Shown: in pieces, positions 24,476 through 32,072 of the stretch
How positions within the stretch are numbered: position 1 is the stretch's first letter
Layout of the letters: every line of letters starts with the position of its first letter
Source of the DNA: Anaerolineae bacterium
Lineage (GTDB): Bacteria; Chloroflexota; Anaerolineae; Promineifilales; Promineifilaceae
Reading direction: 5' to 3'
Length of the DNA stretch: 38,363 nucleotides
Assembly: GCA_015486215.1 (NCBI GenBank)
Contig: WFSA01000168.1
Location: 1-38,363, forward strand
Made by a program: the position numbers and the translations under genes
The notes under the pieces: generated by a model
Seen by the model: the letters and a program-made list of their open reading frames with translations, nothing else
What the model was told of the DNA's origin: nothing
Databases searched by the model: none

Positions 24476-24716
24476 GTAACTTCTCAAAAAGTTGGGGGCA
24501 TGATTGTAGCTAATTAGGAAAGGAACGAATTTACTCGACTCGTAATTTGTCCCTTTCTTAATTGGGTATAATCACCCCGAAATACTGAGAAGATGGTATC
24601 TTCTCAGTATTCTGGGGAGACTTGACAAATTTTCCTGATGATACTCGTGTAAAATAAAGTGCTGATGAAATTTGTCAAGTCTTGTCCACGATTTATTGAG
24701 AAGATACAGAAGGTAC
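24476..24716 (+). mobile_element. MITE-like element C, interrupted at its right end by A4
   Basis: Begins GTAACTTCTCAAAAAGTTGG and reads to CACCCCGAAATACTGAGAAG; the last base of its right terminus lies beyond A4 (24716). Flanks ATTAAAAG (24468-24475) and ATCAAAAG (24717-24724) form an 8-bp duplication with one change. The inner inverted repeat is AATTAGGAAAGGAACGAATT / AATTTGTCCCTTTCTTAATT. Length without A4 is about 121 bp. Confidence 0.85.
24596..24707 (-). mobile_element. MITE-like element A4 (112 bp), inserted in C
   Basis: Full-length family A in reverse orientation: GTATCTTCTCAGTATTCTGG to TTTATTGAGAAGATAC. Flanks AGAAGATG (24588-24595) and AGAAGGTA (24708-24715) match at 6 of 8, consistent with an aged duplication of C's terminal AGAAGRTA. 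Confidence 0.85.
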
Positions 24717-24731
24717 ATCAAAAGGTTTGCT

Positions 24732-24846
24732 TTACAATTCGTGAAAAAATCTGGGGAGACTTGACAAATTTTCCTGATGGTACTCGTGTAAAATAAAGTG
24801 CTGATGAAATTTGTCAAGTCTTGTCCATTACAATTCGTGAAAAAAT
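24732..24846 (-). mobile_element. A5: family A core between 19-bp direct repeats
   Basis: The core 24751-24827 (CTGGGGAGACTTGACAAA to AAGTCTTGTCCA) equals the inside of A4 without the GTATCTTCTCA termini. It is flanked by identical TTACAATTCGTGAAAAAAT at 24732-24750 and 24828-24846. A 19-bp repeat and missing termini differ from all other copies, implying a different origin (recombination or a second mobilisation route). Confidence 0.85.
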
Positions 24847-24909
24847 AGAATGCAGGATAAACGTAGATTTCTTTGTTTTAGGCCATTCATGAAAAATAAT
24901 TACACGTTT

Positions 24910-25021
24910 GTCATTCCCCCACCTTCGTGAGGGTAAACTCTTTTAGGCGGGAATCTATGATTTTCCAGACTGTGTATTCCTGCCTTCGCGGAGCCTGCAC
25001 TCATGAAGATGGGGGAATGAC
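24910..25021 (+). repeat. D repeat copy D2 (uninterrupted)
   Basis: Termini GTCATTCCCCCACCTTC and GAAGATGGGGGAATGAC. The middle GGCGGGAATCTATGATTTTC corresponds to the B1 insertion point in D1. The preceding CATGAAAAATAATTACACG also precedes the short D copy at 10097. Confidence 0.85.
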
Positions 25022-25158
25022 AGATGAAAGTTTCGGGTTTTATTTAATCCTCATTCCTAAAGATACTTATCTCTACTTTGAAGTGTGCCAAAAAACCTAT
25101 CCCAAAATCTGTAGCAATCTGCAAAATCTGCAAAAAACTTTCTTGACAAAGAGCCGCC

Positions 25159-26064
25159 TTACGCCTCAAACAATCCATCCACAAATTGATCCGCGTCGAA
25201 CGGAGCCAAATCCTCAATCTTTTCGCCCGTGCCGATGAAGCGGACGGGCAATCCTAATTCACGATAAATAGCAAAAACCATCCCGCCCTTCGCCGTACCG
25301 TCCAGTTTTGTCAGGATAACGCCTGTTACATCGACAACTTCCTTGAATTTTTTCGCCTGTATAAGCGCGTTTTGCCCCGTTGGTGCGTCCAGCACGATCA
25401 GCACCTCATGGGGGGCTTCGTGGACACTTTTGGCGCAAGTGCTGCGTATCTTTTCCAACTCGCGCATCAAATTAAACTTGTTATGGAGTCGTCCGGCCGT
25501 GTCTACGAAGAGTAAATCGAAACCGCGCCCTCGCGCTGCCCGAATGCCGTCATAAGTGGTGGCCGCAGGATCGCCGCCGGGTTGCCCTGAGATAATCGGT
25601 ACATCAGCCCGATCTGCCCACACTTTTAGCTGATCTATCGCCGCCGCACGGAAGGTGTCCCCCGCCGCCAGCAAGACGCTGCGCCCCTCATTTTTGTAAT
25701 GATGCGCCAATTTGCCGATAGTCGTCGTTTTGCCAGAGCCGTTTACACCGACGACGAGAACGATGGTCAACAGCCGCTTTTTGTTGATGGCAAATGGAGG
25801 ATTTTCAGCCAGCAGATTGCGTAATTCTTCTTTTAATGCTTCGGTAAGTTGGTCGGCGCGGTAGAAGCCCTCTTTTGTGGTGCGCTCGCGTAATGTATCA
25901 ACCAACAGCATCGTCGTCGGCACGCCGACATCGGCTTGCACTAATAAATCTTCTAAATCTTCCCACGTCTCTTCTGTAATATCGCCAGTTCCCAATGCGT
26001 GGGCAATTTGTCCAAAAACGGTGTTGCGGGTACGGGCTAATGAGTCACGAATACTCTTAAACAC
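25159..26064 (-). CDS. ftsY: Signal recognition particle receptor FtsY
   Basis: 301 residues, a short FtsY without the acidic A domain. It is the SRP-family GTPase that docks ribosome-nascent-chain/SRP complexes at the membrane. Features: N domain (residues ~1-85), G1 GVNGSGKTTTIGKLA, G2 DTFRAAA, G3 DTAGRLHNK, G4 TKLDGTAKGG, and the closing GTGEKIEDLAPFDADQFVDGLF. The start is GTG 26062-26064 with AGGAGAA 8 nt upstream. It lies downstream of xseAB on the same strand with a 60-bp palindromic repeat in the gap, so may have its own promoter. Confidence 0.97.
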   Translation of the reverse strand: MFKSIRDSLARTRNTVFGQIAHALGTGDITEETWEDLEDLLVQADVGVPTTMLLVDTLRERTTKEGFYRADQLTEALKEELRNLLAENPPFAINKKRLLTIVLVVGVNGSGKTTTIGKLAHHYKNEGRSVLLAAGDTFRAAAIDQLKVWADRADVPIISGQPGGDPAATTYDGIRAARGRGFDLLFVDTAGRLHNKFNLMRELEKIRSTCAKSVHEAPHEVLIVLDAPTGQNALIQAKKFKEVVDVTGVILTKLDGTAKGGMVFAIYRELGLPVRFIGTGEKIEDLAPFDADQFVDGLFEA

Positions 26065-26108
26065 TATGTTCTCCTAAGGGAAGGTTCGTTTTTAACTTTG
26101 GACTTTCA

Positions 26109-26168
26109 GGTGACAGGCACTTGGCAAGTGCCTGTCACCTTGGCCACAGTTATTTACGAGTTTTCCCT
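26109..26168. repeat. 60-bp repeat with a 31-bp palindrome, copy 2
   Basis: Identical over 60 bp to 9127-9186: 15-bp arms GGTGACAGGCACTTG / CAAGTGCCTGTCACC plus the same 29-bp tail. It lies between xseB and ftsY. Confidence 0.9.
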
Positions 26169-26238
26169 AAATGGCTGGAGGGTGAGCTAGAGGATGCCGT
26201 ATAATCTCTTCTGGGTCTAGCTGACCTTTCCAGTTTCT

Positions 26239-26457
26239 CTAATTTATGGTGATGAGTTCGCCGTCGCTGGTGAGCTGCTCAACGCGCAGGCGGGCTTGTT
26301 CTAGTTGCAAATTGCAGTGATTGGCTAATTTTTGGCCGCTCTCAAATAGAGCCAGCGACTCTGCTAATGGCAAACGGCCGTTTTCTAGTTCGGCAACGAT
26401 ATTGGCTAATTCGGTTAAGGCTGTTTCAAAGGGCATTTCTTTGATTGATTTGCTCAT
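26239..26457 (-). CDS. xseB: Exodeoxyribonuclease VII small subunit
   Basis: 72 residues, the usual length. Helical hairpin family with FETALTELANIVAELENGRLPLAESLALFESGQKLA-type sequence (residues ~8-45), which wraps the coiled coil of XseA. Exonuclease VII degrades single-stranded DNA from both ends in repair. It is encoded 70 bp downstream of xseA on the same strand. The NGR at the heart of the conserved helix is encoded by an ACGGCCGT site. Confidence 0.96.
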   Translation of the reverse strand: MSKSIKEMPFETALTELANIVAELENGRLPLAESLALFESGQKLANHCNLQLEQARLRVEQLTSDGELITIN

Positions 26458-26482
26458 GTTTGTCCGTGTATGTTTGGTTTAG

Positions 26483-26505
26483 GAGCCGCCCCAGCGGGGC
26501 GGCTC
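26483..26505. repeat. GC-rich hairpin between xseA and xseB
   Basis: Perfect 10-bp stem GAGCCGCCCC / GGGGCGGCTC with loop AGC, 26 nt upstream of the xseB start. It belongs to the same style of extragenic palindrome as 32010-32072. It could dampen readthrough from xseA to xseB. Confidence 0.75.
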
Positions 26506-26527
26506 TACGTGTTGTTGGTGGTGGTTG

Positions 26528-27706
26528 TTAATGGGTTGTTGCCCCAAATTTTCCATCTTTTAATTGAATGGTCAAGGGGGCGGCGGGGGTGACGGCGGTG
26601 ACGCTGTGCAGAACACGGCCGTTTTCATCCCGCACTATCGCGTATCCCCGTTCTAAGGTGGCAAGGGGGGAGACGGCCGTTAAGCGTGCCATCATCACCC
26701 CCAGCCGATTCTCCTCGCGCTCCAGACGGCGGGAAACGGCCGTTTCTAACCGCATTAGTAGCCCGTCCACCCGCTGCCTGTCTGTGTCTAACCGCCGCTG
26801 CGGGCTGAGATGGGTTAATTTTTGCGTCAATTCACGCACGCGCCACTCCTGTTTTTCAAGATAGGCAGACATATCCTGCTGTAAGGCGTTGTGCATACCG
26901 TGCAATGCGCCCGCCAATTCTTCAATATCTGGCACAGCTAATTCAGCGGCGGCGGACGGGGTCGGGGCGCGGACATCGGCGACAAAATCGGCGATGGTGA
27001 AGTCGGTCTCATGCCCCACGCCACTGATGACGGGGTGCTGGGCGGCAAAGATGGCACGGGCGACGCGCTCATCGTTGAACGCCCATAAATCCTCAATTGA
27101 GCCGCCGCCGCGCCCGATGATGATCGTGTCGATGTCTGTACGGCCGTCTATCCATTCCAACGCCCGCACAATTTGCGCGGGAGCCATATCCCCCTGCACC
27201 AGCGTCGGGGCGATGAGAACCTGCACCAGCGGATACCGCCGTTGCAAAACGTTCAACATATCTTGCAACGCGGCCGCATTGGCGGAGGTGACGATGCCGA
27301 TTTTGCGCGGAAAATGGGGGAGCGGCTGCTTATGCTCTGGATCGAACAGCCCTTCGTATGTTAATTTTTCTTTCAACGCTTCAAAGGCGAGCGTGAGATC
27401 GCCGCGCCCGGCGGGGATCATGCGTTTGGCATAGAGTTGGTACGCGCCGCTGGCTTCATAGACGGATATACGGCCGTTTATCACCACCGCATCCCCGCTT
27501 TGGGGACCAAATCCCAGCCGCCGCGCATCCGATTTCCACATGGCGCACTTCAACTGCGCTCCCTCATCCTTGAGCGTGAAATATAAATGCCCGGAACGAG
27601 CGCGGACGAAATTCGACAACTCGCCGCTGACTTCAACCTTTTGCAGATGGTCGTCTATTTCAAATAGCTCTTTGATGTATCCAGTTAGTTCGGTAACACT
27701 CCACAT
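26528..27706 (-). CDS. xseA: Exodeoxyribonuclease VII large subunit
   Basis: 392 residues. N-terminal OB fold (VEVSGELSNFVRARSGHLYFTLKDE, residues ~22-50), then the catalytic domain with IGIVTSANAAALQDML, DTIIIGRGGGSIEDLWAFNDE and ISGVGHETDFTIADFVAD, then a coiled coil and a C-terminal strand region (LERGYAIVRDENGRVL). Complete. The start ATG 27704-27706 lacks a clear ribosome site. The gene is divergent from lspA across a 130-bp gap filled by an inverted repeat. It carries five ACGGCCGT sites, the densest of any gene here. Confidence 0.97.
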   Translation of the reverse strand: MWSVTELTGYIKELFEIDDHLQKVEVSGELSNFVRARSGHLYFTLKDEGAQLKCAMWKSDARRLGFGPQSGDAVVINGRISVYEASGAYQLYAKRMIPAGRGDLTLAFEALKEKLTYEGLFDPEHKQPLPHFPRKIGIVTSANAAALQDMLNVLQRRYPLVQVLIAPTLVQGDMAPAQIVRALEWIDGRTDIDTIIIGRGGGSIEDLWAFNDERVARAIFAAQHPVISGVGHETDFTIADFVADVRAPTPSAAAELAVPDIEELAGALHGMHNALQQDMSAYLEKQEWRVRELTQKLTHLSPQRRLDTDRQRVDGLLMRLETAVSRRLEREENRLGVMMARLTAVSPLATLERGYAIVRDENGRVLHSVTAVTPAAPLTIQLKDGKFGATTH

Positions 27707-27715
27707 AATTTTTTA

Positions 27716-27783
27716 TCGTGATCGTAATCGTTCGTCGTGATCGTGATCGAAAAAACGATTACGATAAACGATTACGATCACGA
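27716..27783. repeat. CGTGATCG-type inverted repeat, copy 1 (xseA/lspA gap)
   Basis: Outer arms TCGTGATCGTAATCG (27716-27730) and CGATTACGATCACGA (27769-27783) are perfect, with further GATCGTGATCG / CGATTACGAT words inside. A related repeat with the same word is at 33013-33070. It occupies the divergent promoter region of xseA and lspA. Confidence 0.8.
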
Positions 27784-27838
27784 ATTACGATCATTATCCA
27801 TTTTCAATTATAATCCCCGTCGCAAAACAGGAGAATTT

Positions 27839-28423
27839 ATGACAGAATCACAAACATCTGCTTTAGAGCAGGGAATAGAAGGGGAGGAAACGGCACAAAC
27901 CGTTTCCTTCTTCCAAAACAAACATTTCGCCCTTTTAATCGGCCTCGTCGTCTTGCTTATCGATCAGGCGACGAAATTATGGATTGAGGGGAGGATGGCG
28001 TTGAACACGGCCGTTTCCCCCATCGATGCCCTCGCCCCGTATTTTGAATTTGCCCACATTGCCAACAGAGGCATGGCCTTTGGCCTGTTCCAAAGCAGCA
28101 GTCTCTTTTTTCTTGGCACCGCTCTCGTGATGATCGCGGGTATTTTATATTTTAATTATCAAACCCCCATCATCAGCACCCCGTTCAGGCTGGCAATGGG
28201 ATTGCTTTTGGGCGGCGCAATCGGTAATTTGATTGACCGTATACGCATCGGTCACGTCACCGATTTTATCCATGTTAATCTGCTGCCCCTGATCGGCACC
28301 GAGTACGCCAACCATTTCCTTCTCCGTTATCTTAACTGGTTCGTCTTTAACATCGCCGACCTTGCCGTCGTCACTGGCGTGATCATTTTACTCTATGTCA
28401 GCCTCACCGAAGAAGAACTGTAG
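27839..28423 (+). CDS. lspA: Lipoprotein signal peptidase
   Basis: 194 residues from ATG 27839-27841, preceded by ACAGGAGA at correct spacing; the longer open frame upstream is repeat DNA. LspA is the inner-membrane aspartic protease that removes lipoprotein signal peptides. Four membrane helices; catalytic Asp residues in GNLIDRIRIGHVTDF and FNIADLAVV, plus the conserved NRGMAFG. The N-terminal cytoplasmic extension (about 38 residues) is longer than usual. Substrates in this window include the cytochrome c lipoprotein and the ABC binding protein. Confidence 0.96.
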   Translation: MTESQTSALEQGIEGEETAQTVSFFQNKHFALLIGLVVLLIDQATKLWIEGRMALNTAVSPIDALAPYFEFAHIANRGMAFGLFQSSSLFFLGTALVMIAGILYFNYQTPIISTPFRLAMGLLLGGAIGNLIDRIRIGHVTDFIHVNLLPLIGTEYANHFLLRYLNWFVFNIADLAVVTGVIILLYVSLTEEEL

Positions 28424-28460
28424 AAAATAGTGAGTAATCTTGATTCAGAATTAACCACGT

Positions 28461-30692
28461 TTATTTTTGTAAAACTTGTTTGAACCAAAGAATGGCAACT
28501 TCGCCCTCTTTGCGGGTGATCTCATTTACTCTACGGCTATGACGAATTCCATTACGTAATTCTGCTAATTGTTCAAATTTAAAATTTAATGCGTCTTTAT
28601 TAGCAAAGCGTGGCTCAAAGAGTTTCCACAAAGCCTTGTTCGTAATGGTGTCTTGTATTTCTCTCAAATCAAAATATTCAAGAGTTCCGTCTAGTGTTTG
28701 GTAATCTCCTGCATTGAGAGTCGCATTTTTACGCACAGCTCGTTGAATACGTTCTTTAACTTTTGCTGAAACATGACTAGGAACTCGTGTAGGGTCATTT
28801 TCTAAAGTGCTGGCAACAATTGATCGTAATTCTAACTCGACCCATTCGATTTCTTCATCTAGTTCTCGTAATTTTGGGGTTAAGCCTAGACGTTCTTTAA
28901 CCAGTAAGTAATTGATAGCATCCTGAATAGTACGTTGCCTTTCATTGATAAACAACTCAAAGTCTTCGGACGTAAATGGTTTTCGCATCAGAATTTCTTG
29001 AGCAATGGGCGAGATGAAATGGGATTCAAGAATTGTACGCACATGATCCTCACCATTTTCAGCAATTAGTAGAGGAAGATATTCGTTAGGTAGTTGTGTG
29101 TTAATTACCTTACGATTAGTTTCTTGGGTAAGTGGTGTGCGATTTAGAATCGTATTGATAATGTTACCGTCTAAATGCTCTTTCCCCCATGATTTTGGAA
29201 TGATATGGTGAGCATCAAGGTCATCATGTAAAGGTATATTTCCTGTCATCCAGTCACGCGCACCCTGTATTACTAAAAGATTAAAGATGCCGTTGTATAC
29301 CGATGTACCAAGTCTGGTTTCTTTAGATAAATTTAAGTTACGGAAACGATCTTTAAATTCCTGTAGTAAAGCAGGTCTGGTGTCATCATCATCTATCCAC
29401 GCTGTCATATCAAGAAAATCACGGGCGCTAGTTGACTCAACTGAGCCCGAATACCGATTAGTGAAAACAGATGCCCAATACCAATGACGTACTTTTCGCT
29501 GAGCATTCAACTGTTTATTAGCTGGCAATGCTTTGACATGAGTTTGAATAGATGCGAACACAGGAAGGATTGATACATATGGTAAATATTTTGAGGAAAT
29601 AACACCAAATTCTTGCGGATGGCGGAGCATGTTAATGGCATCTTCTAGTGCATTAACAGCAGTGTCCCATAGTTCTGAAAAAGCACTTGTGGTAGGTACA
29701 AGTACTTCTTTACGACGGGTTCCATCAGGTTCACGAATGGGTTTCTTCTCGCCTGGCAATAAGAAGTAGAGGTATTTGGGCGAACAATAAGCCTGCCGAA
29801 GGATAGACATAACTTGTAGGATGTAGACATTCATCTTTTTCGTTTCGACGAATTCTAATCGTGGGGCAGCTGCTCTCCACATGCTCTTTAATGGCAACCC
29901 TTTTGGTCTAAGTAACGCATTTAATAAATCAAACACATCTAAGCGAACGCCACGACTGTTGATTTGTGTGAATATATCGCAGACCTTATCAATCTCAATA
30001 TCTTTATCTAATTCGATATAAGAGATTTGGTATTGTTCGGTAATTTCTTTGAGATATACGCCAAACGCTTTGGCATTGATACTGTGCTGAGTAGCCTCCT
30101 CCATGACAATGTTATTGCCATTGTTTTTTGCTTCTAATGTTTGTTTTTTCCAGTATTGCTCGTATCCTTGAACCCAATTAGGCAAATCCCATCCGCCAGC
30201 ACCAATTACTGACAGTGGAAAAATATGAGTAGCGTATTGTGCCTCATCATCATCCAAAAGTGCTACCCATCGTTGACTCAACCAATTATAACTAAACGCC
30301 TCGTCGTAATCCTCTGACATGAATTTATCAACATGAATAAAATAGAAGGCTTTACTAGCTCGATTTGGCAGAGGAACATCAGGGGAAAGGAATGCGTAGA
30401 ATATGGCTGTCAGGCGTTGTTGCCCATCGAGTACAATATATTCGGGTGAACCTTTTTCTGCAAAACCGTAGACAGGCTCGCAGGATAATGCTTCAAAATT
30501 CCCTTCCTTTCCTTTCCATAATAGTAAACTACCAATGTAATAATCAAGGAAAATAGAGCGCATTAACTCTTGAATATCCCACGGCTTCCACTCAAATTCG
30601 CGCTGAAAATCTGGAATAACGAAGCGTCCATCACGAAGACGGTGTATGAGTGTGTTGAGGCTGATATGGTCTGGTTTTTGTGCATCTTTCAT
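28461..30692 (-). CDS. DUF262 / HNH nuclease / HEPN-like fusion, candidate defence protein
   Basis: 743 residues. Residues ~1-260 are a DUF262 (GmrS/ParB-like) domain: IPDFQREFEW (26-35), VLDGQQRLTAI (87-97), FTQINSRG (241-248). A DUF1524-type HNH nuclease follows, with DAHHIIPKSW (493-502) and an Asn-rich end. The C-terminus (about 675-743) ends in FEQLAELRNGIRHSR; the R713-x4-H718 spacing fits a HEPN ribonuclease motif. DUF262-HNH proteins include type IV restriction enzymes (GmrSD) and phosphorothioate-linked SspE, so phage defence is likely; the added HEPN-like domain is less usual. GGGAG precedes the start. AT-rich, with no ACGGCCGT site, unlike its neighbours. Confidence 0.8.
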   Translation of the reverse strand: MKDAQKPDHISLNTLIHRLRDGRFVIPDFQREFEWKPWDIQELMRSIFLDYYIGSLLLWKGKEGNFEALSCEPVYGFAEKGSPEYIVLDGQQRLTAIFYAFLSPDVPLPNRASKAFYFIHVDKFMSEDYDEAFSYNWLSQRWVALLDDDEAQYATHIFPLSVIGAGGWDLPNWVQGYEQYWKKQTLEAKNNGNNIVMEEATQHSINAKAFGVYLKEITEQYQISYIELDKDIEIDKVCDIFTQINSRGVRLDVFDLLNALLRPKGLPLKSMWRAAAPRLEFVETKKMNVYILQVMSILRQAYCSPKYLYFLLPGEKKPIREPDGTRRKEVLVPTTSAFSELWDTAVNALEDAINMLRHPQEFGVISSKYLPYVSILPVFASIQTHVKALPANKQLNAQRKVRHWYWASVFTNRYSGSVESTSARDFLDMTAWIDDDDTRPALLQEFKDRFRNLNLSKETRLGTSVYNGIFNLLVIQGARDWMTGNIPLHDDLDAHHIIPKSWGKEHLDGNIINTILNRTPLTQETNRKVINTQLPNEYLPLLIAENGEDHVRTILESHFISPIAQEILMRKPFTSEDFELFINERQRTIQDAINYLLVKERLGLTPKLRELDEEIEWVELELRSIVASTLENDPTRVPSHVSAKVKERIQRAVRKNATLNAGDYQTLDGTLEYFDLREIQDTITNKALWKLFEPRFANKDALNFKFEQLAELRNGIRHSRRVNEITRKEGEVAILWFKQVLQK

Positions 30693-30735
30693 AAGGTGTG
30701 ACTCCCTGTATAGCTAATTTCTTGGATGATATGCT

Positions 30736-30954
30736 TTAATATGACGGTGGAAGAATTCTAAGGTTTGCAATGATACGGTTGATGTAGCTGAAGAAATCGT
30801 CAATCTCTTCATAGTTATCTAATTCGTCCTTCTCAGACGCATTAAGGCCAGTTGCTCTGTTTTTGTGTAATAGAAAAGAAATACGTTCTCGAACGGCCGT
30901 TAACGCACGAAAAACAGGCCGTTCATTATTAACTATTCCCAATTCATTATTCAT
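30736..30954 (-). pseudogene. Small remnant ORF of uncertain identity
   Basis: 72 residues between ruvB and the DUF262 gene. The first ~12 residues come from repeat-like ATTATTAACTATTC DNA. The later part (ISFLLHKNRATGLNASEKDELDNYEEIDDF) resembles the C-terminal tail of small antitoxin-like or hypothetical proteins that end in a T-x-EE-ELD-Y motif. It overlaps the ruvB stop by one base. It is most likely a truncated gene whose N-terminal part is lost. It contains one ACGGCCGT site and a partial second (CAGGCCGTT). Confidence 0.4.
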
Positions 30955-31991
30955 TATTCAAACAACCCCGACTGCTTAATCTCTTTCTCCCCCATCGCCC
31001 GCCCCAAATGGGCGTAGGCGTGCGGCGTGGCGATGCGGCCGCGTGAGGTGCGCTCCAAAAAGCCCAATTGCAGCAAATACGGCTCCACCACATCCATAAT
31101 CGTGTCCGATTCTTCGCTGATGGACGCGCCGATGGTGTCCAGACCGACGGGGCCGCCGCCGAATTTGTCGATGATGGCCGACAGGACGCGCCGATCTAAA
31201 TCATCCAATCCCAGATGGTCAATTTCGAGGAGGTCTAGGGCAGAAACTGCCGTTTTCTCCGTAATCTCCCCCTCTGCCCGCACTTGCGCATAATCGCGCA
31301 CACGACGCAGTAAGCGCAAGCCCACACGTGGCGTACCCCGCGACCGCCGCGCAATTTCTGCCGCGCCAATCGGCTCAATCGGCACGTCTAAAATGCCCGC
31401 CCCGCGCGTCACAATCGCTTCCATCGCCTCTTGATCGTAAAAATCCATGCGATAGAGCGCACCAAAACGCGCCCGTAACGGCGCGGTTAGCAAAGCCAGC
31501 CGCGTTGTCGCCCCGATGACCGTGAATTTGGGCAGTTTGAGCCGCACATTCTTCGCGCCCGGCCCTTTGCCGACGATGATGTCCAGCACAAAATCTTCCA
31601 TTGCGGGATACAAAATCTCCTCAACAGCACGTCCCAAGCGATGGATTTCGTCGATGAACAAGATGTCGCCTGCGCGTAAGTTGGTCAAGATGGCGGCCAA
31701 ATCGCCCGCTCGTTCGATGGCCGGGCCGGCAGTGATGCGGATGTTGACTGTCATCTCGTTGGCGACGATGTGCGCCAGCGTCGTCTTGCCCAAGCCGGGC
31801 GGGCCGTGAAACAACACATGATCCAACGCCTCACCGCGTGCTTGCGCCGCTTCGATCAGAATCTCCAAGTTGGCCTTCAACTTGTCTTGACCGATGTAGG
31901 TAGATAGCCGTTGCGGACGGATGGCGTTATCGAGATTTACGTCCTCTCTCTTTTTTTGTGGGGCGATGTGTCGGTTTGGTTTGTCACTCAT
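30954..31991 (-). CDS. ruvB: Holliday junction branch migration ATPase RuvB
   Basis: 345 residues. Features: [21 protein letters not shown], Walker [18 protein letters not shown], Walker [12 protein letters not shown], sensor 1 [18 protein letters not shown], arginine finger region SRGTPR, and the winged-helix end [21 protein letters not shown]. It drives RuvA-bound junction migration in recombination. ruvA and ruvC are not adjacent. It lies downstream of the esterase gene on the same strand, with a 25-bp-arm inverted repeat between. Confidence 0.98.
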   Translation of the reverse strand: MSDKPNRHIAPQKKREDVNLDNAIRPQRLSTYIGQDKLKANLEILIEAAQARGEALDHVLFHGPPGLGKTTLAHIVANEMTVNIRITAGPAIERAGDLAAILTNLRAGDILFIDEIHRLGRAVEEILYPAMEDFVLDIIVGKGPGAKNVRLKLPKFTVIGATTRLALLTAPLRARFGALYRMDFYDQEAMEAIVTRGAGILDVPIEPIGAAEIARRSRGTPRVGLRLLRRVRDYAQVRAEGEITEKTAVSALDLLEIDHLGLDDLDRRVLSAIIDKFGGGPVGLDTIGASISEESDTIMDVVEPYLLQLGFLERTSRGRIATPHAYAHLGRAMGEKEIKQSGLFE

Positions 31992-32009
31992 AAGGTGGTT
32001 TTGGATGTT

Positions 32010-32072
32010 GGGCGACCCAGCGGGTCGCCCCTACGATTCGCCATCCTGTAGGGGCGACCCGCTGGGTCGCCC
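32010..32072. repeat. Perfect 25-bp inverted repeat of the GGGCGACCC type
   Basis: Arms at 32010-32034 and 32048-32072 are perfect reverse complements separated by 13 nt. Each arm is itself a hairpin: GGGCGACCC AGC GGGTCGCCC. The right arm forms the last codons of the esterase gene. It is a compound palindrome (two small hairpins or one large), like the twin-hairpin element. Confidence 0.92.

Larger units (their letters stand above)
24435..25158. other. Repeat cluster between convergent genes
   Basis: 724 bp filled by element C (24476-24716) carrying A4, a second A core flanked by 19-bp direct repeats (24732-24846) and repeat D2 (about 24906-25021). The remainder (25022-25158) holds nothing recognised. 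Apparent ORFs here are repeat translations. Confidence 0.8.

Noticed and set aside
24572-24817. Minus-strand ORF of 81 codons
   Set aside because: It runs through elements A4 and A5 and repeats the same peptide because the DNA is repeated.
26483-26505. Intrinsic terminator between xseA and xseB
   Set aside because: The stem is strong but no T-run follows on the minus strand; listed as a repeat instead.
27737-27838. Longer start for LspA
   Set aside because: The upstream codons lie in an inverted repeat, while ATG 27839 has a good ribosome site.
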